Shown piece after piece: positions 4,983 through 9,934 of a stretch of DNA of 9,934 nt. Within the stretch, counting starts at the first letter, position 1; each line of letters starts with the position of its first letter. The stretch comes from Legionellaceae bacterium (lineage in GTDB: Bacteria > Pseudomonadota > Gammaproteobacteria > Legionellales > Legionellaceae). Under the pieces are notes generated by a model. That model did not search any database. It was not told the origin of the DNA and was given only the letters and a program-made list of their open reading frames with translations. The position numbers and the translations under genes were made by a program. The stretch is taken from NCBI GenBank assembly GCA_947505025.1, contig CANNIJ010000060.1, forward strand, positions 1 to 9,934, read 5' to 3'.

Positions 4983-6155
4983 ATGCAACCAAATGACATA
5001 GTGATTGTTGCAGCCAAACGCACGCCGATTGGTGCTTTTTTGGGTGATTTAGCACAGTTTAGTGCCACAGAACTAGGTGCTTATGCACATGTTGGCGCAA
5101 TGCAGGCAGCAGGTATTGATCCGGCTCTAATTGATGAAGTAATCTATGGATGTGTCTTACAAGCCGGGCTAGGTCAGGCACCAGCGCGACAAACATCTAT
5201 CGCGGCTCAGATCCCTGATACTACTGGTGCAACTACAATTAATAAAGTTTGTGGGTCTGGCATGAAAGCTGTAATGCTGGCTCATGATGCGATTATCGCT
5301 GGATCAGCAAATATGATCTTAGCCGGCGGCATGGAAAGTATGAGTAATGCTCCTTATCTGTTGAAAAAAGCTAGAACTGGTTATAGAGCTGGGGATGGCG
5401 TATTAAAAGATCATATCTTTATTGATGGTCTAGAAGATGCATATACCACCGGTACCGCTATGGGTGTATTCGCCGAAGCAACCGTCAAATTATTTAATTT
5501 GGATCGTGCATCCCAAGATGCATATGCCGTAGAATCAATGACGCGCGCACTAGATGCACAAAAAAACTCTGCATTCTTAGATGAAATCGTCCCTATAAAT
5601 GGCAAGAATGGCCCAATAACTCAAGACCAGATACCTGATCCAGTAAAAATACAAAAAATCCCTGGTTTAAAACCAGCCTTTCAGACAGACGGTACCATTA
5701 CGGCCGCAAATGCAAGTTCATTGGCTGATGGCGCCGCCAGTTTAATTGTAACGACCTATGCCCACGCAAAAAAACATAACCTAACTCCATTAGCTCGAAT
5801 TGTAGCACATGCCACGCATGCACAACAGCCCTGCTGGTTTACTTTAAGCCCAGCGCCAGCGATTCGTAAAGTTTTAGCCGCCGCTAAATGGTCACTAGAC
5901 CAAGTAGATTTATTTGAAATTAATGAAGCATTTGCGGTAGTAGCCTTAGTTGCTATACAAGAATTATCTTTAGAGCCAAACAAAGTTAATGTGCATGGTG
6001 GCGCATGTGCATTGGGACATCCGATTGGTGCCAGTGGTGCGCGAATAATTGTGACGTTGCTACACGCACTCAAACTTCATCATAAAAAACGCGGTATAGC
6101 CGCATTATGCATTGGTGGCGGAGAAGCAACTGCCATGGCGCTAGAGGTTATATGA
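4983..6155 (+). CDS. atoB: Acetyl-CoA acetyltransferase (thiolase)
   Basis: A 390-residue thiolase II that interconverts two acetyl-CoA with acetoacetyl-CoA in the cytoplasm. The three catalytic residues are in place: the nucleophile C90 in NKVCGSGMKA, H346 in ALGHPIGASGARI, and C376 in LCIGGGEATAMALE. Length and motifs are typical of biosynthetic/degradative acetoacetyl-CoA thiolases rather than the fatty-acid-oxidation FadA type, though substrate range cannot be fixed from sequence alone. One small oddity is HGGACALGHP, where NGGAIALGHP is usual. AAGGA lies 11 bases before the ATG, within the end of the dehydrogenase gene. Its place inside the leucine cluster suggests it splits the acetoacetyl-CoA arising from acetoacetate at the end of the pathway. 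It overlaps the next gene by ATGA. Confidence 0.9.
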   Translation: MQPNDIVIVAAKRTPIGAFLGDLAQFSATELGAYAHVGAMQAAGIDPALIDEVIYGCVLQAGLGQAPARQTSIAAQIPDTTGATTINKVCGSGMKAVMLAHDAIIAGSANMILAGGMESMSNAPYLLKKARTGYRAGDGVLKDHIFIDGLEDAYTTGTAMGVFAEATVKLFNLDRASQDAYAVESMTRALDAQKNSAFLDEIVPINGKNGPITQDQIPDPVKIQKIPGLKPAFQTDGTITAANASSLADGAASLIVTTYAHAKKHNLTPLARIVAHATHAQQPCWFTLSPAPAIRKVLAAAKWSLDQVDLFEINEAFAVVALVAIQELSLEPNKVNVHGGACALGHPIGASGARIIVTLLHALKLHHKKRGIAALCIGGGEATAMALEVI

Positions 6156-7759
6156 GTATTATACAGAGCACGCTGAATACGGCGGGGGAAAAATTTAAAG
6201 CAAACTCTCAAGCAATGAATGTATTAGTTGATCGATTGAAGGCTATATTAACCGATATAGAGGCTGGCGGAAGTGAGCATTCACGAGCACGCGAAAAAAG
6301 TCGAGGCAAACTCTTGGCTCGAGAAAGATTACAATATCTGCTCGATCCCGGCAGTCCGTTCCTAGAACTATCCGCACTAGCCGCATATGAAGTATATCCC
6401 AGCCCGGTGCCGGCGGCAGGGTTAATCTCAGGTATAGGAAGAGTTTCTGACCAAGAATGTATGATAGTCATCAATGATGTTACGGTTAAAGGCGGTAGCT
6501 ATTACCCATTAACCGTAAAAAAACATTTACGCGCACAAGAAATTGCCGCAGAAAATAATCTGCCGTGCGTATATATAGTGGACTCAGGCGGTGCTTATCT
6601 GCCCTTACAAAGCGAGGTTTTTCCTGATCGCGATCATTTTGGACGTATTTTTTACAATCAAGCACGCTTGTCAGCAAAAAATATTCCGCAAATTGCCGTG
6701 GTGATGGGATCATGTACGGCCGGTGGTGCTTATGTACCTGCAATGGCTGATGAGTCCATAATGGTACAAAACCAAGCAACAATATTTTTAGCCGGACCTC
6801 CATTAGTCAAAGCCGCTACTGGTGAAATAATCGATGCTGAAAGTTTAGGTGGAGCAGATGTACATTGTCGTATATCCGGCGTAGCTGATCATTATGCGCA
6901 CGATGACTATCACGCTTTAGATTTAGCTCGCACTGCAATTCGGCATTTGAACCGTCGTAAACCCGATCTTCTATCTCGCCAACCCAGTTGCGAACCAATC
7001 TACGATGCTGCGGAATTAAATGGTGTCATACCCACAGATCCACGACAACCATTTGATATACATGAAATAATCGCCAGAATAGTGGACGGTTCTATCTTGG
7101 ATGAATTTAAACCTTTATACGGTACAACTTTAGTCTGTGGATTTGCACATTTATATGGATATCCGGTTGGAATTATTGCGAATAACGGGATTTTATTTGG
7201 CGAAAGCGCTCTCAAAGGCACTCACTTTATTGAGCTCTGTACTAAACGTAATATTCCATTAATTTTTTTACAAAACATCACTGGATTTATGGTAGGTAGT
7301 AAATACGAAACTGCGGGTATTGCAAAACATGGAGCAAAAATGGTGATGGCGGTGGCTAATGCCAATGTACCTAAATTTACAGTAATTGTCGGAGGTAGTT
7401 TTGGTGCCGGTAATTACGCCATGTGTGGTCGCGCATATGATCCGCGTTTTTTATGGTCATGGCCGAATGCACGGATCTCTGTAATGGGCGGTGAACAAGC
7501 AGCTCAAGTTCTAGCGCAAATTCAGCGTGAAAAACACACGCAAAGCCAAAACAGTTGGGATCAAAACGCCGAAGATGAGTTTAAAGCAAAATTACGTGAT
7601 CAATATGAACTGGAAGGCAATCCATATTATGCCAGCGCGCGTCTGTGGGATGACGGCGTAATCGTGCCAGCTGATACCAGGAAAGTATTGGGCTTAAGTT
7701 TATCTGCAAGCTTAAATGCTGCGCAAAAAGCCACTGAATTTGGCATTTTTAGGATGTGA
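6152..7759 (+). CDS. mccB: 3-methylcrotonyl-CoA carboxylase beta subunit (carboxyltransferase)
   Basis: This 535-residue carboxyltransferase subunit moves CO2 from biotin on the alpha subunit to 3-methylcrotonyl-CoA, giving 3-methylglutaconyl-CoA. Family landmarks are DSGGAYLPLQSEVFPDRDHF from 144, GSCTAGGAYVP (186-196, the first oxyanion region), FLAGPPLVKAATGE, GGADVH, then GGSFGAGNYAMCGRAY (414-429, the second glycine-rich region) and MGGEQAAQVLA (445-455). The LQSEVFPDRDHFGRIF run and the length favour MCC beta over propionyl- or acetyl-CoA carboxylase. The start at ATG 6152 overlaps the thiolase TGA; the frame is open further upstream, but that part lies inside the thiolase gene. Its partner alpha subunit is encoded two genes on, so the complex can be made from one transcript. 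Confidence 0.92.
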   Translation: MSIIQSTLNTAGEKFKANSQAMNVLVDRLKAILTDIEAGGSEHSRAREKSRGKLLARERLQYLLDPGSPFLELSALAAYEVYPSPVPAAGLISGIGRVSDQECMIVINDVTVKGGSYYPLTVKKHLRAQEIAAENNLPCVYIVDSGGAYLPLQSEVFPDRDHFGRIFYNQARLSAKNIPQIAVVMGSCTAGGAYVPAMADESIMVQNQATIFLAGPPLVKAATGEIIDAESLGGADVHCRISGVADHYAHDDYHALDLARTAIRHLNRRKPDLLSRQPSCEPIYDAAELNGVIPTDPRQPFDIHEIIARIVDGSILDEFKPLYGTTLVCGFAHLYGYPVGIIANNGILFGESALKGTHFIELCTKRNIPLIFLQNITGFMVGSKYETAGIAKHGAKMVMAVANANVPKFTVIVGGSFGAGNYAMCGRAYDPRFLWSWPNARISVMGGEQAAQVLAQIQREKHTQSQNSWDQNAEDEFKAKLRDQYELEGNPYYASARLWDDGVIVPADTRKVLGLSLSASLNAAQKATEFGIFRM

Positions 7760-7767
7760 ATAATCTG

Positions 7768-8550
7768 ATGCAAGAACCGGTAATCAGTACCATAGATAAC
7801 CATGTATTATGGATTACATTAAATCGTCCAGAACAACATAATGCATTAAATGAAGCATTGTTAATCCAATTACAAACTATACTCGATCAAGCCGTCATTA
7901 ATCCGCAATTACGCTTGATTATACTCAAAAGCAATGGTCAAAACTTTTCTGCAGGCGCCGATTTGTCGAGTATGCACTGCATGATCCAAGCCAGTCTTGA
8001 TGAAAATCGAGCGAACGCCATGTTACTTGGCAGAGTACTTTATACCCTGCATCATGCACCAGTGCCAACTTTGGCAATGGTACAGGGATCCGCGATTGGT
8101 GGTGGTGCCGGATTAGTCGCTGCATGCGATTTAGCTATCGCTGCAAACACGGCCTCATTTGGTTTTTCAGAAGTAACCTTAGGCTTGGTGCCGGCGATGG
8201 TCAGCCCATATGTGGTCCGAGCAATCGGGGAACGTGCATCTGCATGGTTGTTTTTAAGTGCAGAACGTATCGATGCTCAACGTGCATTAACATTGCAATT
8301 AATTCATCACTGCGTAGAACCAACAGAACTTTTGGCCTATACTCAAAAATATGCCGCACGCCAGATGCGCTGTGCACCACAAGCGGTGCGTGCGACCAAA
8401 GTGTTACTCAAAAAATTACGTACCTGCCAAATAAACCAAGAATTACTCGAGGATACGGTAGATCTTATTGCACAAACCCGTGTTAGCAGCGAAGGGCAGC
8501 ACGGCTTAAAAGCTTTTTTAACTAAAACAACTCCTGCGTGGAACCTGTGA
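7768..8550 (+). CDS. liuC: Enoyl-CoA hydratase, methylglutaconyl-CoA hydratase (LiuC) type
   Basis: A 260-residue crotonase-fold enzyme, predicted to hydrate 3-methylglutaconyl-CoA to 3-hydroxy-3-methylglutaryl-CoA. The oxyanion-hole segments are FSAGADLSS (60-68) and GSAIGGGAGLVAACD (107-121). The acid/base glutamate corresponding to the second crotonase Glu is E135 in FGFSEVTLGLVP. The position of the first crotonase Glu is Gly115, which I recall as normal in bacterial LiuC proteins, as is the following PAMVSPYVVRAIGERA. The start is uncertain: ATG 7768 is given, but GTG 7756 (overlapping the mccB stop, GTGA) is also in frame. The only AGGA, at 7751-7754, is 13 bases from the ATG and one base from the GTG. 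Position between mccB and mccA supports the substrate assignment. Confidence 0.87.
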   Translation: MQEPVISTIDNHVLWITLNRPEQHNALNEALLIQLQTILDQAVINPQLRLIILKSNGQNFSAGADLSSMHCMIQASLDENRANAMLLGRVLYTLHHAPVPTLAMVQGSAIGGGAGLVAACDLAIAANTASFGFSEVTLGLVPAMVSPYVVRAIGERASAWLFLSAERIDAQRALTLQLIHHCVEPTELLAYTQKYAARQMRCAPQAVRATKVLLKKLRTCQINQELLEDTVDLIAQTRVSSEGQHGLKAFLTKTTPAWNL

Positions 8551-9934
8551 TGTTTGATACTATTCTAATCGCCAATCGTGGCGAAATTGCCTGTAGAATC
8601 ATACGTACCACACGACGTATGGGGATAAAGTCTGTAGTCGTTTATTCGCATGCAGATCGTTTTAGTCCTGCAGTTTTACTTGCCGATCAAGCAGTGTGTA
8701 TCACTCAGTCACACTCCGATCTAGGTTATTTGAATATCCACGCGGTCATCCAGGCAGCACTGCAATGTGGCGCTCAAGCAATTCATCCTGGATATGGTTT
8801 TTTATCTGAAAATCCTCAATTAGCCCAAGCCTGTGAAACTGCAAATCTGGTTTTTATTGGACCTTCCATCGAAGCTCTGACAATAATGGGCTCAAAACAA
8901 CAAGCTAAAAAACACCTGGCACCCTACGCCATACCAATGATCCCCGGGTACCATGGACAGGATCAATCAGATGATAATTTACTCAAAGTAGCGATTGAGA
9001 TTGGATTCCCTCTGATGATCAAAGCTGCAGCTGGTGGCGGTGGTAAAGGTTTACGCGCAGTCTACTCGCCTGAAGAATGGTCAGAAGCATTACAAGCAAC
9101 TAGACGTGAAGCCAGTACCTATTTTGCTGATAACACCATGATCATTGAAAAGAAACTCATGCATGCTCGGCACTTAGAAGTGCAGATAATGGCCGATCAT
9201 CATGGAAATGTAGTACATATTTTTGAACGTGATTGTTCAGTTCAACGTCGTCATCAAAAACTTCTCGAAGAAGCGCCCGGACCACATATAACCAAAGAAT
9301 TACGCGATCGTCTGACCACCACGGCAATCACAGTAGCAAAAAGTATTCAGTATTACGGTGCTGGTACCGTAGAATTTATGGTTGATGCCGATCAAAAGAT
9401 TTATTTCATGGAAATGAATACCAGGCTGCAAGTTGAGCACCCGGTTACCGAAATGATCACGCAACTTGACTTGGTTGAATGGCAATTACGTATTGCGGCC
9501 AAAGAAAAATTGCCCTGTACTCAAGAGAATATTCATAAATCTGGACACGCTATAGAATGCAGACTGTACGCTGAAGATCCTCAAAATAACTTTCTACCGT
9601 CAATGGGTAAAATACATGCCCTAGTAACGGCGGCGAATAATCAGCATATACGTCTAGAGTCAGGGATTGTCGCCGGTGATACGATCACGCCGAATTATGA
9701 TGCCATGCTGGGAAAATTAATCGCATCCGGTGAAACTCGAGAACTTGCGATAACGCGTTTAAAACAAGCATTAAGTCAATATCATTTGGTTGGTCTAAAA
9801 ACTAACCGTGACTATTTGTTGTCAATATTAAACCACCCTGCTTTTATTGCAGGTGATTTAAGTACTGAGTTCTTAAGTATAAACCAGCTATCCGCAACCG
9901 GCCAAGACCCCAGCATAGCCGTCTATATGGCGGC
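8550..9934 (+). CDS. mccA: 3-methylcrotonyl-CoA carboxylase alpha subunit, biotin carboxylase part (cut by window edge)
   Basis: The first 461 residues of the biotin-carrying subunit, which carboxylates biotin using ATP and bicarbonate. The ATG shares its A with the hydratase TGA (TGATG), indicating coupled translation. The biotin carboxylase domain is complete: ILIANRGEIACRI near 5-17, HPGYGFLSEN, the glycine-rich loop GGGGKG ending in K166-G167, ERDCSVQRRHQK from 226, and EMNTRLQVEH at 288-297. These include E288, N290, R292 and E296, with R338 in ECRLYAED, at the same numbers as in Escherichia coli AccC. All catalytic residues are therefore kept. The MCC-type middle domain and the biotinyl domain with its MKM motif should lie beyond 9934. 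Alpha subunits of other acyl-CoA carboxylases look similar; the operon makes MCC by far the likeliest. Confidence 0.92.
   Translation, partial: MFDTILIANRGEIACRIIRTTRRMGIKSVVVYSHADRFSPAVLLADQAVCITQSHSDLGYLNIHAVIQAALQCGAQAIHPGYGFLSENPQLAQACETANLVFIGPSIEALTIMGSKQQAKKHLAPYAIPMIPGYHGQDQSDDNLLKVAIEIGFPLMIKAAAGGGGKGLRAVYSPEEWSEALQATRREASTYFADNTMIIEKKLMHARHLEVQIMADHHGNVVHIFERDCSVQRRHQKLLEEAPGPHITKELRDRLTTTAITVAKSIQYYGAGTVEFMVDADQKIYFMEMNTRLQVEHPVTEMITQLDLVEWQLRIAAKEKLPCTQENIHKSGHAIECRLYAEDPQNNFLPSMGKIHALVTAANNQHIRLESGIVAGDTITPNYDAMLGKLIASGETRELAITRLKQALSQYHLVGLKTNRDYLLSILNHPAFIAGDLSTEFLSINQLSATGQDPSIAVYMA

Noticed and set aside
5756..6073. Minus-strand open frame of 105 codons inside the thiolase gene
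   Set aside because: Antisense shadow of a well-supported gene; the translation is rich in Ala and Cys without family features and has no ribosome site.
6486..6803. Minus-strand open frame of 105 codons inside mccB
   Set aside because: Antisense shadow of the carboxyltransferase gene, whose motifs are continuous across this stretch.
8124..8486. Plus-strand open frame of 120 codons in another frame of the hydratase gene
   Set aside because: Cys- and Arg-rich out-of-frame reading of a clear crotonase gene.
1..9934. CRISPR array, tRNA, rRNA or riboswitch
   Set aside because: No regularly spaced repeats, no cloverleaf-like or rRNA-like segments, and no recognisable riboswitch core were seen by eye. 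A covariance-model scan was not possible.

Overview
The window joins two unlike parts. Bases 1 to about 3,740 are accessory DNA made of small cassettes and gene remnants. Bases from about 3,750 to the right edge are a tightly packed catabolic operon. The AT-rich composition, the codon use and the gammaproteobacterial character of the metabolic proteins suggest a Legionella-like gammaproteobacterium (order Legionellales). This is a judgement from protein character, not from a marker gene or a database search.

Left part. Bases 1-283 hold debris: a short open frame running off the left edge on the minus strand, and a recognisable piece of a serine resolvase on the plus strand. Two minus-strand genes follow, overlapping by 4 bases. 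The first encodes a protein with an NPGN (phage-lysin or structural-protein type) domain and a DUF3892-like C-terminus. The second encodes an exported DUF4431 protein. A cytoplasmic-looking probable wall-active protein coupled to an exported small partner resembles an effector-immunity pair. Upstream on the same strand is a 374-residue STAND/MNS-type ATPase ending in a winged helix. Divergent from it lies an addiction module: a ribbon-helix-helix-type antitoxin, apparently intact, followed by a ParE/RelE toxin that has lost its middle and its reading frame. An 11-base inverted repeat sits between the ATPase and antitoxin genes and is probably the operator. Between the broken toxin and the operon are about 550 bases with no intact gene; they contain a remnant helix-turn-helix frame on the minus strand.

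Right part. A good sigma70-type promoter at 3755-3783 precedes five co-directional genes with overlapping or nearly touching ends: isovaleryl-CoA dehydrogenase, acetyl-CoA acetyltransferase, 3-methylcrotonyl-CoA carboxylase beta subunit, an enoyl-CoA hydratase of the methylglutaconyl-CoA hydratase (LiuC) type, and the carboxylase alpha subunit, cut by the right edge. Together they carry isovaleryl-CoA from leucine to 3-hydroxy-3-methylglutaryl-CoA. The thiolase would finish the pathway by splitting the acetoacetyl-CoA made after HMG-CoA lyase and an acetoacetate-activating enzyme. Those last two functions are absent from the window and may lie to the right.

No rRNA, tRNA, CRISPR array or complete insertion sequence was seen.
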